Below are positions 7,986-15,218 of a DNA stretch of 64,000 nt, one piece after another. The first letter of the stretch is position 1. The number at the start of each line of letters is the position of its first letter. Under the pieces are notes generated by a model that was not told where the DNA came from, did not search any database, and saw only the letters and a program-made list of their open reading frames with translations. The DNA is from Leucobacter allii (GTDB lineage Bacteria; Actinomycetota; Actinomycetes; Actinomycetales; Microbacteriaceae). The stretch spans positions 1,922,001 through 1,986,000 of the forward strand of contig NZ_CP095045.1 of assembly GCF_022919155.1 (NCBI RefSeq), read 5' to 3'. The position numbers were made by a program, and so were the translations under genes.

Positions 7986-8003
7986 TTTCGAAACGATTTG
8001 GCA
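7986..8003. promoter_or_regulatory. LacI-family operator (hydrolase side)
   Basis: TTTCGAAACGATTTGGCA fits the shared 18-bp motif with its central CG. It lies 60 bp before ATG 8063 and its centre is 56 bp from that of the 7930-7947 site, a distance that could allow looping or coordinate control of both divergent genes. Confidence 0.65.
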
Positions 8004-8062
8004 TTGCCCCGCTCCGATCGCGCCCAGACGCGCACCCGGGGCCCGAGCCGGAGGGATCCCCC

Positions 8063-8839
8063 ATGACCAGGAACCCGTTGCGGGTCGCCGTCGCCCAGGC
8101 GAGCCCCGCTCCGCGAGACGTCGCGCGCAACATCGGGCACGCGCAGCGGCTCATCGAGACAGCGGAGGCGCAGCTCCTCGTGCTCCCGGAGCTCTTCCTC
8201 ACCGGCTATCAGACCGTCGGCCTGGACGAGCTCGCCATGGCGCATGACGACCCCCGCCTCGACGCCCTCGTCACGAGCTGCCGCTCGACGGGCACCGCGC
8301 TGCTCGTCGGCTTCGTCGAGCGCTCGGCGCAGGGTCCGTTCGACTCCATGCTCGCGATCGATCGCGACGGAACCGTGCGCCGGCCGATCCGGAAGACGCA
8401 CCTCTTCGGCGGCGAGAACGAGGTGTTCGCGCGCGGCGATGCGCTCCGCACGACGCGCCTGTGCGACCTCGAGATCGGGGTCCTGAATTGCTTCGAGATC
8501 GAGTTCCCCGAGGTCGCGCGCACCCTCGCGCTCCGGGGGGCGGAGCTGCTCGCCGCGGCGTCGGCGAACATGCATCCCTACGCGCGCGACCATCGCATCG
8601 CCGCGACGGCGCGGGCGCTCGAGAATCGCCTGCCCGTCGCCTACGCGAACCGGGTGGGCACGGAGTCCGGGCACCGCTTCTGCGGCTCGAGCCGCATCAT
8701 CGACGCCGACGGGGCGACGCTCGCCGAGCTCGACGAGGCCGCGGAGGGGGTCGCGCGCGCGAACATCGTCCCCGGCCCGCGCACGGCGGGCGACACCGCG
8801 ATGCTCGCGCAGCGGCGCCCGGAGCTCTACGCGAGCTGA
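8063..8839 (+). CDS. Carbon-nitrogen hydrolase (nitrilase superfamily amidase)
   Basis: 258 residues, single domain. The catalytic triad is complete: Glu43 in LPELFLTGY, Lys111 in RPIRKTHLFG, Cys143 in LNCFEIEFPE. The CFEIEFPE elbow is seen in small aliphatic amidase and N-carbamoylputrescine-amidase-like branches rather than true nitrilases. ATG 8063 has GGAGG upstream. It shares an operator-bearing control region with the permease and lies convergent to the ureohydrolase, so hydrolysis of an amide or carbamoyl nitrogen from an imported compound is likely. Exact substrate unknown. Confidence 0.85.
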   Translation: MTRNPLRVAVAQASPAPRDVARNIGHAQRLIETAEAQLLVLPELFLTGYQTVGLDELAMAHDDPRLDALVTSCRSTGTALLVGFVERSAQGPFDSMLAIDRDGTVRRPIRKTHLFGGENEVFARGDALRTTRLCDLEIGVLNCFEIEFPEVARTLALRGAELLAAASANMHPYARDHRIAATARALENRLPVAYANRVGTESGHRFCGSSRIIDADGATLAELDEAAEGVARANIVPGPRTAGDTAMLAQRRPELYAS

Positions 8840-8921
8840 TCCCCGCTCACCCAGGAGCCACGGGCTGATCCGCGCGCGCCCAGGGGCCGCGCGCTGATCC
8901 GCGCTCCCCCAGAGGCCGCGC
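8835..8921. repeat. Three tandem 29-bp imperfect repeats
   Basis: Units start at 8835, 8864 and 8893, each beginning GCTGATCC and ending in a ccaggRgccRcG pattern. The first contains the stop codon of the carbon-nitrogen hydrolase. The unit is 29 bp, so not a codon multiple. The block lies before the terminator hairpin in the convergent intergenic region. Confidence 0.65.
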
Positions 8922-8975
8922 GTGGACGGCGCCACCCGGACGACGCCGCGGCGGTTCCCGCAGCCCCGCGCACGC

Positions 8976-9011
8976 GCGGGGGCCGGCACGGATCCCCGCG
9001 CCGGCCCCCGC
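8976..9011. terminator. GC-rich terminator hairpin between convergent genes
   Basis: A perfect 12-bp stem, GCGGGGGCCGGC (8976-8987) with its complement at 9000-9011 and a 12-nt loop. There is no U-tract, as is common in high-GC actinobacteria. It sits 18 bp before the end of the ureohydrolase gene on the minus strand and 137 bp after the hydrolase on the plus strand, so it can serve both. Confidence 0.65.
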
Positions 9012-9029
9012 TGCCGCAGCGGCGCCGGA

Positions 9030-10016
9030 TCAGCCGACGTACACCGGGGTGCTCGGCGACCCCGCGTGGAAGGACAGCGCCTCGAGCGCGATGCGACCGG
9101 CGACGAGCTGGGTGCGCGTCGAATGGTCGAGCGACGGCGCGGGCTCCGCGATGTCGAGGCCGATGAGCCCGGCGGGCGAGATCCCGCGCACGATCTCGAG
9201 CGCCTCGCGCATCGTCATGCCGCCGGGGGTCGGCGCGCAGGTGCCCGGCGCATAGGCGGCGTCGAGCGCGTCGACGTCGAAGGTGAGGTAGAAGCCCTCC
9301 TCGCCGACGCGCTCCAGGATCTGCTCGACGGCCCAGACCGTGCCCCGCTCCCAGATGTCCTCGAGCCAGATGACGCGGATGCCGTGCTCCCGGCAGTACG
9401 CGAGCTCCGTCTTCGGATTCATGAAGCCGCTGATGCCCACGAGCACCATCTTCGACGGGTCGTAGCCGTTGTCGACGGCGCGAGTGATCGTGCAGCAGTG
9501 GTTGAGCTCCTCGCCGCCGACATGGGGCGCGGCGTCGAGGTGGGTGTCGAACTGCACCCAGCCCGGGTTGGTCCCCGCGCGCTTCGCGGCCTTGCCGACA
9601 GGGATGCTCACCGAGTGGTCCCCGCCGAAGACGACCGGGATCGCGCCGGCCTCGACGATCTCGGTGATGTCCGCCTCGACGCGCTCGAAGGTCTTGGGGG
9701 TGTTGCCGAGCGCGACCTGGCAATCCCCGCCGTCGACGAGCGGCAGGTGGGCGAACAGGTCGAAGTCGAAGGTGGCCTGGAAGTTCGTGAACTGCACGGA
9801 GGTCTCGCGAATCGCCCGCGGACCGTAGTTGGCACCGCTGCGGCTGATCGTGGTCGCGTCGAACGGGAAGCCGTAGACCACGGCCTTCGCACCGGAGTCT
9901 CGGATCGCCTCGCGCTCGAGCGCGACCTTGGGCACCCCCATGAAGGTTCCCCCGAGGCCGCCGTGCAGCAGCCCGTTCCACATCGTCTCGTCGAACGAGC
10001 CCGCAGATTCCGTCAT
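9030..10016 (-). CDS. Ureohydrolase (agmatinase/guanidino-compound hydrolase family)
   Basis: 328 residues. The binuclear metal site is visible: GGDHS, then FDTHLDAA, then LTFDVDALDAAYAPGT. Common agmatinases have DAHxD and SxDxDxxDPxxAPG; here the Ala is Thr and the Pro of the last motif is Ala, so this is a subgroup member. The family removes urea from agmatine, guanidinobutyrate, guanidinopropionate, or in the GdmH branch from guanidine itself. Two LacI-type operators lie upstream, linking it with the permease and amidase. A guanidine riboswitch 6 kb away makes guanidine a possible substrate, but agmatine-type compounds are equally possible. Confidence 0.85.
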   Translation of the reverse strand: MTESAGSFDETMWNGLLHGGLGGTFMGVPKVALEREAIRDSGAKAVVYGFPFDATTISRSGANYGPRAIRETSVQFTNFQATFDFDLFAHLPLVDGGDCQVALGNTPKTFERVEADITEIVEAGAIPVVFGGDHSVSIPVGKAAKRAGTNPGWVQFDTHLDAAPHVGGEELNHCCTITRAVDNGYDPSKMVLVGISGFMNPKTELAYCREHGIRVIWLEDIWERGTVWAVEQILERVGEEGFYLTFDVDALDAAYAPGTCAPTPGGMTMREALEIVRGISPAGLIGLDIAEPAPSLDHSTRTQLVAGRIALEALSFHAGSPSTPVYVG

Positions 10017-10059
10017 GATTCCCTCATCTCATCGTCCGCGACTCGCGCCGCGATGCCAG

Positions 10060-10077
10060 TGTCGAAACGTTCCGGAC
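10060..10077. promoter_or_regulatory. LacI-family operator upstream of the ureohydrolase
   Basis: TGTCGAAACGTTCCGGAC matches the shared palindrome (core CGAAACGTTCCG). It is 43 bp upstream of the ureohydrolase ATG at 10016. Confidence 0.68.
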
Positions 10078-10103
10078 ACTCAATAGCAACCAAGCCCTCG
10101 AAG

Positions 10104-10121
10104 TGCCGAAACGCTTCGGCA
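10104..10121. promoter_or_regulatory. LacI-family operator, best copy, upstream of the ureohydrolase
   Basis: TGCCGAAACGCTTCGGCA is the most symmetric of the five sites: the only mismatches in the 18-bp palindrome are at the pair flanking the central CG. It lies 44 bp from the 10060 site, probably a paired operator for one regulator tetramer or two dimers. Confidence 0.72.
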
Positions 10122-10177
10122 AGCGTAGCAGCCGCTCGTCTCGACTGTCCAGCGACCCTCCTGCCCCCTCCCCGCAC

Positions 10178-10223
10178 TTCCCCTCCCCGCTCCTCCCCCT
10201 CCCCGCTCCTCCCCCTCCCCGCT
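10178..10223. repeat. C/T-rich tandem repeat, 16-bp period
   Basis: The block ccccgctcct followed by cccctc recurs at 16-bp spacing about three times (ccccgc at 10185, 10201 and 10217). The strand is almost pure pyrimidine. It lies between the ureohydrolase control region and the inverted repeat at 10231; no gene covers it. Confidence 0.55.
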
Positions 10224-10230
10224 TGGATCC

Positions 10231-10279
10231 GGGTCGTTCCGGCAGGGTGCGCACCGCCGACACCCTGCCGGAACGACCC
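10231..10279. repeat. Perfect 19-bp inverted repeat with 11-nt loop
   Basis: GGGTCGTTCCGGCAGGGTG at 10231-10249 is exactly complementary to 10261-10279. Together with operators and the pyrimidine repeat it fills the 358-bp gap between the divergent ureohydrolase and DUF488 genes. Such a long perfect stem is more than a terminator needs. It may be a REP-like mobile palindrome, a termination or attenuation hairpin, or a binding site. Confidence 0.7.
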
Positions 10280-10374
10280 CGATCCCGCACGGTCGAGGTG
10301 GGGAACCGGGGGTTCGAGATTCCCGGGATCGCCGGGGGCTTGGCCGCTGGCCGGGATCGCGGCACACTGGTGCC

Positions 10375-10761
10375 ATGGACGTCGTACTCAAGCGCATCTA
10401 CGAACCCGCGTCGCCCGACGACGGGTTCCGGGTCCTCGTCGACCGGCTCTGGCCGCGCGGGATCGCGAAGGCGGACGCGCGCCTCGACGCCTGGGCGAAG
10501 GACGCCGCCCCGAGCCCCGGGCTGCGCCGGGCCTGGCACGCGGACCCCGAGGGGAGATCCGACGCGCACTTCGCGTCGTTCTCCGCCGACTACCGGGCCG
10601 AGCTCGAGCAGGCGCCCGCGTCGGAGGCGCTCGACGAGCTCGTCGAGCTGGCGCGCGCGCATCAGCGTCTCACGCTGCTCTACGGCGCCAAGGATCCCGA
10701 GCGCAACCACGCCGGGGTGCTCCGCGAGGCGCTGCTCGCCCGGCTGCACCGGGCCGGGTGA
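10375..10761 (+). CDS. DUF488 family protein (YeaO-like)
   Basis: 128 residues, the full length of the family. It has the diagnostic opening VVLKRIYEPASPDDGFRVLVDRLWPRGIAK, with the LVDRLWPRG block, and the central LRRAWHADPE and LTLLYGAKDPERNHAGVLREAL segments. The biochemical role is not established; members are small cytosolic proteins sometimes noted near stress or metal genes. Start at ATG 10375. Convergent with the MocR-like gene, with only 28 bp between the stops. Confidence 0.85.
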   Translation: MDVVLKRIYEPASPDDGFRVLVDRLWPRGIAKADARLDAWAKDAAPSPGLRRAWHADPEGRSDAHFASFSADYRAELEQAPASEALDELVELARAHQRLTLLYGAKDPERNHAGVLREALLARLHRAG

Positions 10762-10789
10762 CGACGGTCGCGCCCGCCTCCGTCGCGCG

Positions 10790-12661
10790 TCAACGCGCCC
10801 GCGGCACCGTCGCCTCCAGGATCGCGCGGAGCGCACCGAGCGCCCGGATGAACTCCGCGTCCCCGGCGCCCCCGAGTCCGATCACGAGCCCCGCCATCCC
10901 CGACGCCTCCCCTCGACGCTGCCAGTACCGTCCGAGCGCCTCGGCGCCGAGCCCCTCGGCCTCCGACGCGGCGACGACCGCGCGCTCGCGCCGCCTCGCG
11001 CCCGCTCCCCCCGCGAACTCGAGGACCGCGTGCAGGCCGCCGTCCATCGGCCGCACCCGTACGCCGGGAGCGCCGGCGAGGCGATCCGACACCGCGTCGC
11101 GCCGCACCGCATAGCGCCGGAGCATCCGCGCGGTGTGGCGCCGCAGCTCGCCGCTCGCGAGGTACGCGGCGAGGGCCGTCTGCACGATCGCCGAGACCGG
11201 ACCGCCGAGCTCCCGCCGCACCGGCTCGATGAGTGCGCGGAGGCCGGCCGGGGCGAGGAGATAGCCCGCGGAGAGCGCCGGCGAGACCGTGCGCGAGAAG
11301 GTGCCCAGCAGCACGACGGAGCCGCGCACGGGATCGTCGAGCGCGGTGAGCGTCGGCATCGGGCTCCCGGTGTAGCGCAGTTCGGAGTCGAAGTCGTCTT
11401 CCACCACCACCACGCCGGTGCGCGCCGCCCAGGCGAGCAGTTCGCGGCGGCGCGCCAGCGGGAGCGAGCCGCCGAGCGGGTACTGATGGCTCGGCGTCAC
11501 GATCACCGCGTCGAGGATCCCCTCGGGCAGCCGACCGGTGTCCAGGCCCTCGGCATCGGCCGGCAGCGCCACGATCCGGGCGCCGAGTCGCCGCGCCGCC
11601 GCCCGGAGTGAGGGCAGGCCGGGATCCTCGACCCCGACCACCGGCGCGGCCCCGCTGCGGCCGCCGAGCGCCGTGAGCAGCAGCCCGAGACCGTCGCGCG
11701 TGCCCGCCGTGACGAGCACGTCGCGCCCGGAGCGGGCGGTGCCGCGCATCCGACGCAGGTGCTCGGCGATCTCCTCCCGCAGTTCCGGATCTCCGAGGGG
11801 CGGGGCGACGAGATGGGCCCGGGTCGCGGCCGAACGCCAGGCGGCGCGCCAGGCGGGACTGTCGACCGCATCCGTGATCGGCATGCCGGGGGCCAGCGGC
11901 CCTCGCTCGGGTCCGGCGCCCTCAGCGGATCCGCCGTCGGCCGCGCCCGCGGCGTCGGCCCCGTCTCCCGCGCCGCGCCGCGCCGAGGATCCGGTCGCGA
12001 TCCGCCGCGTCGATCCCCCGGCCGCGCTCCGCTCCTCGACGCGCTCCGGCCGCGGCCCCGACGGGCCCGCAGGAGAAGCCGACGGGCCCTCGAGCGGAGC
12101 CGGCGCACCGTTCGACCGCGCGACGAGACCCTCCCCGACGCCGTCCGGCGCGAAATCGCTCGGGGCCGGGAGACCGGCAGCGGAGGGACCCGGCACGGGG
12201 AGATCGGACACGGGGAGACCTGAAGCGGAGGGACCCGACGCGGGGAGACCGGATGCGGAGGGACCCGGCGCGGAGAGATCCGGCGCCCCCGCGCCCTGCA
12301 CCGCGCCCAGCTCGGGATTCACTCGGGTGCCGCTCCCGCGCGCGGCGGAGAGGTAGCCCTCGGCGACGAGCTGCTCGTAGGCGGCCACCACGACGCCGCG
12401 GGCGACGCCGAGTCTCGCCCCGAACGCGCGGGTGGCCGGCACGATCTCGCCTGGGCGCAGGGTCCCGGCGTCGATCGCCTCCCGCAGCGCCGCCGCCAGC
12501 TGCACCGGCAGCGGCGCGTCGAGACGTCGATCGAGCGCCACCGGCGGGAGCGCCACCTCCCGGCGCCCCGGTGCTCCATCGCCGCGCGCAGAACCGCCCG
12601 CGGCGGCAGCGCGCCCGGCATCACCCCCGGCGCCGGGGGCAGCTGCGCTCCTCGCCTTCAT
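10790..12661 (-). CDS. MocR/PdxR-type regulator (GntR helix-turn-helix plus aminotransferase-like domain), PLP lysine replaced
   Basis: 623 residues, longer than the usual 450-500. Residues about 45-115 are the GntR winged helix (LPVQLAAALREAIDAGTLRPGEIVPATRAFGARLGVARG...). Residues about 120-245 form an Ala/Pro/Ser/Gly-rich linker with a repeated GPSASGLP-like unit. The rest is an aminotransferase fold I domain. PLP features include VTAGTRDGL, TPSHQYPLGG and EDDFDSE, but the Schiff-base lysine motif GTFSK reads GTFSR (codon CGC near 11309), so PLP may not be bound covalently. It starts 13 bp after the DNA methyltransferase gene, so they are probably co-transcribed. Regulatory target unknown. 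Confidence 0.82.
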   Translation of the reverse strand: MKARSAAAPGAGGDAGRAAAAGGSARGDGAPGRREVALPPVALDRRLDAPLPVQLAAALREAIDAGTLRPGEIVPATRAFGARLGVARGVVVAAYEQLVAEGYLSAARGSGTRVNPELGAVQGAGAPDLSAPGPSASGLPASGPSASGLPVSDLPVPGPSAAGLPAPSDFAPDGVGEGLVARSNGAPAPLEGPSASPAGPSGPRPERVEERSAAGGSTRRIATGSSARRGAGDGADAAGAADGGSAEGAGPERGPLAPGMPITDAVDSPAWRAAWRSAATRAHLVAPPLGDPELREEIAEHLRRMRGTARSGRDVLVTAGTRDGLGLLLTALGGRSGAAPVVGVEDPGLPSLRAAARRLGARIVALPADAEGLDTGRLPEGILDAVIVTPSHQYPLGGSLPLARRRELLAWAARTGVVVVEDDFDSELRYTGSPMPTLTALDDPVRGSVVLLGTFSRTVSPALSAGYLLAPAGLRALIEPVRRELGGPVSAIVQTALAAYLASGELRRHTARMLRRYAVRRDAVSDRLAGAPGVRVRPMDGGLHAVLEFAGGAGARRRERAVVAASEAEGLGAEALGRYWQRRGEASGMAGLVIGLGGAGDAEFIRALGALRAILEATVPRAR

Positions 12662-12674
12662 GCCGCCCGCCACG

Positions 12675-14018
12675 TCATGCCGATCCGGTCCCCTCGGGGG
12701 GCTCGGGAAGCTCGAAGAGCGGCGCCGCGCGGGTCGGCTCCGGCACCGGGCGCGGCAGCGCCCAGGCCGGCGTCGTCGCGGTCCTCGGCCGGTCCGCCGG
12801 AATGCGGCCGGCGGGCGGCCGTTTCTGGCCGCCGGTGCCGGCACCGGCTGCGTCGGCGCCTGCACCGGCACCGGCTGCGCCTGCACCAACACCGGCACCG
12901 GCGCCCGTGCCTCCCGCACCGTCCCCTCCGCGGTCCTGCCAGACGGCTCCGCCGGCCCGTCCTGCGGCTCCCTCCCGCTCGATGAAGGACGTGCGCCAGG
13001 GCCCGGCGAAGCGCCGGCGCATGACCGCGATCGCGTCGGCGTTGTCGTCGATGAGCAGGAAGCGGCGCCCGAGCTCCCGCGCCGCCGCGCCCGCGGTCCC
13101 CGAGCCGGCGAAGGCGTCGAGCACCCAGTCGCCCGGATGCGAGGAGGCCTGCACGATGCGCCTGAGCACGCCGAGGGGCTTCTGGGTCGGGTACCCCGTG
13201 CGCTCCTTGCCCGTCGGGGAGACGATCGTGTGCCACCACGTGTCGGTCGGCAGCTTGCCGAGGGCCGCCTTCTCGGGCGTCACGAGCCCGGGCGCCATGT
13301 AGGGCTCGCGGTCGACCTCCTCGGCGTTGAAGACGTACCGCCGGGGATCCTTGACGTAGACGAGGATGTTGTCGTGCTTCGCGGGCCAGCGCGACTTGGT
13401 GCGCGCGCCGAAGTCGTACGCCCAGATGATCTCGTTGAGGAAGCAGTCGGGGCCGAAGAGCGCGTCGAGGAGCACCTTCGCGTAGTGCACCTCCCGGTAG
13501 TCCAGGTGGAGGTAGAGGGTGCCGTCGTCGGCGAGCAGGCGCCAGGCCTCCTCCAGGCGCGGTTCGAGGAAGTCCCAGTAGGCGCTGAAACGGTCGTCGA
13601 AGCCGAGAGTCAGCTCCCGTGTCACGCGGTACGCCTGGCCGCGGAACCCGAGCCGGCTCCGCGGTGCGTCGGCCGGGATTTCAGTGCCCGGGCTCTCCTC
13701 GGGACGGGCCGGACCGCGCACCGCATCGCCCGTCTTCGCCGCGACCGCCGCGACCGCGCCGACGGGTGCAGCCGCGCCGACAGATTTGGTCGCGCCGACC
13801 GGTTCACCAGCGCCGATCGGCACGGCCGCGTCGACCGGCTCGGGGGCGTCGAGGTCGACGCGGACGCCCCGCACGCGCTCGGCCCGGCGCGCCCGTCCGG
13901 TGTTGAAGGGCGGATCGAAGTACACGAGCCGGAACGCGCCGCTCGGGAGCTCGCGCAGGTACGGCAGATTATCGCCCTGCACCACCAGGTCGGGGCCTCG
14001 GGGATCCCACGCGCTCAC
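12675..14018 (-). CDS. Orphan site-specific DNA methyltransferase (beta class, N4/N6)
   Basis: 447 residues from GTG 14018, chosen because TACAGT sits 6 nt upstream; a GTG at 14039 is the alternative. Motif order is DPPFNT (catalytic, residue about 40) first and FAGSGTAG (SAM binding) near residue 310, i.e. a beta-class amino-methyltransferase, with the target-recognition region between (LTLGFDDRFSAYWDFLEPRLEEAWRLL..., WHTIVSPTGKERTGYPTQKP). Two low-complexity inserts are unusual: an Ala/Val/Gly/Pro stretch after the catalytic loop and a long Gly/Ala tail. No restriction enzyme gene is adjacent, so it is an orphan that may mark DNA for regulation or replication. Confidence 0.85.
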   Translation of the reverse strand: MSAWDPRGPDLVVQGDNLPYLRELPSGAFRLVYFDPPFNTGRARRAERVRGVRVDLDAPEPVDAAVPIGAGEPVGATKSVGAAAPVGAVAAVAAKTGDAVRGPARPEESPGTEIPADAPRSRLGFRGQAYRVTRELTLGFDDRFSAYWDFLEPRLEEAWRLLADDGTLYLHLDYREVHYAKVLLDALFGPDCFLNEIIWAYDFGARTKSRWPAKHDNILVYVKDPRRYVFNAEEVDREPYMAPGLVTPEKAALGKLPTDTWWHTIVSPTGKERTGYPTQKPLGVLRRIVQASSHPGDWVLDAFAGSGTAGAAARELGRRFLLIDDNADAIAVMRRRFAGPWRTSFIEREGAAGRAGGAVWQDRGGDGAGGTGAGAGVGAGAAGAGAGADAAGAGTGGQKRPPAGRIPADRPRTATTPAWALPRPVPEPTRAAPLFELPEPPEGTGSA

Positions 14019-14024
14019 CGTCCC

Positions 14025-14030
14025 ACTGTA
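14025..14030 (-). promoter_or_regulatory. -10 box of the DNA methyltransferase gene (leaderless type)
   Basis: TACAGT on the minus strand, 6 nt from GTG 14018, which supports that start. Confidence 0.5.
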
Positions 14031-14051
14031 CCGGCGCACGGGAGCTCGGGC

Positions 14052-15188
14052 TCACCCGAAGCGGAGCGCCGCCTCACCGGGCAGGGGCGCGGGATCGAGA
14101 ATGCGGGCGACCTCCGCGGGATCGAGCTCCTCGATGCGGTCCGGGATCCAGCGCGGGCTGCGGTCCTTGTCGATCACCTGGGCGCGCACGCCCTCGCGGA
14201 AGTCGGCGCGCGCCCCGAGCCGGCCGAGCACCCGGAGATCGTCGGCCAGGACCTCGGGGAGCGCGAGTCCCTCCCTGCGGGTGCGGTCGATCTGGGCGAG
14301 CGTGACGACGACGGACATGGGGCACATGCCCCGGATCGCATCGGATGCGGCGCGCGCCGCCGGCTCGGGGCTCGCCTCCAGCGCTGCGAGGAGCCGGAGC
14401 GCCGCACCGCGCGGATCCTCCGTGACCGGCCGGGGGCCGCCGAGCGCGGCCTCGGCGATCGGCGCCCACCAGGCCGCCGCCGCGAGGATCGGGGCCTCCG
14501 GGGCCGGCTCGGCGAGCTCGGCCGCCGTCCGTTCCGGGTCGTCGCCCGCGACGAGCGCGCGCCGCAGCTCCCCGAGCCGTTCCGCGGGGAGGAAGCGGTC
14601 GGCGAAGCCGAGCGCGATGGCGTCCCCCGGCCCCATCTCCCGCGCGGTGAGCGCGAGGAGCTCCCCGAGCCGCCCCGGGGCGCGGGCGAGCAGGAGATGC
14701 CCGCCGACGTCGGGGACGATCCCGATGCGCACCTCCGGCATCGCGAGCCGGCTGCGCTCGGTGACGATCCGCAGCGCCGCGTGACCGCCGAGGCCGATCC
14801 CGCCGCCCATCGTGACGCCGTCCATGACGGCCACGACGGGGATCCGCGACGTCGCGATGGCGTGGTCCACCCGGTACTCCGCGGCGAGGATCGCCGTGGT
14901 GTCGCCCGTCGAGATCTCCTTGATGTCGCCGCCGCCGCAGAAGCCCCGCTCCCCCGCCCCGTCCAGGAGGATCGCCCGGGGCGGGGCGAGTCTGAAGCCG
15001 CCGCCGCTCGGGGCGGCCGCGGCCACGAGCCCGCCGTGCGCCGCACGGAGCGCGGCGTCGAGCAGCGCGAACATCTCCGAGGTGAGCGCGTTGATCGCGC
15101 GCGGGCGATCGAGCGTGATCGCGAACACGGATCCGTCCCTCCGGGCGCGGACCAGCGGTTCGGGGCTCGGCTGCGGGGCACTCGTCAT
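14052..15188 (-). CDS. 3-hydroxyisobutyryl-CoA hydrolase (crotonase superfamily)
   Basis: 378 residues from ATG 15188. Crotonase oxyanion-hole motifs are present (GFCGGGDIKE, GVTMGGGIGLGGHAALRI), with PEVRIGIVPDVGG holding the catalytic Glu/Asp region. The C-terminal DFREGVRAQVIDKDRSPRW block is typical of 3-hydroxyisobutyryl-CoA hydrolases and separates them from plain enoyl-CoA hydratases, which are about 100 residues shorter. The enzyme releases 3-hydroxyisobutyrate from its CoA ester in valine breakdown. No other valine-pathway gene is adjacent, although a 3-hydroxyisobutyrate-dehydrogenase family gene lies at 38.7 kb. Confidence 0.85.
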   Translation of the reverse strand: MTSAPQPSPEPLVRARRDGSVFAITLDRPRAINALTSEMFALLDAALRAAHGGLVAAAAPSGGGFRLAPPRAILLDGAGERGFCGGGDIKEISTGDTTAILAAEYRVDHAIATSRIPVVAVMDGVTMGGGIGLGGHAALRIVTERSRLAMPEVRIGIVPDVGGHLLLARAPGRLGELLALTAREMGPGDAIALGFADRFLPAERLGELRRALVAGDDPERTAAELAEPAPEAPILAAAAWWAPIAEAALGGPRPVTEDPRGAALRLLAALEASPEPAARAASDAIRGMCPMSVVVTLAQIDRTRREGLALPEVLADDLRVLGRLGARADFREGVRAQVIDKDRSPRWIPDRIEELDPAEVARILDPAPLPGEAALRFG

Positions 15189-15195
15189 GTGCAGC

Positions 15196-15201
15196 ACCGT
15201 A
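15196..15201 (-). promoter_or_regulatory. -10 box of the HIBYL-CoA hydrolase gene (leaderless type)
   Basis: TACGGT on the minus strand, 7 nt from ATG 15188, consistent with a leaderless transcript. Confidence 0.45.
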
Positions 15202-15218
15202 GCAGCCCCGGTCGCCGG

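Noticed and set aside
8835..8921. CRISPR array
   Set aside because: Units are directly tandem with no unique spacers, only three copies, and no cas genes.
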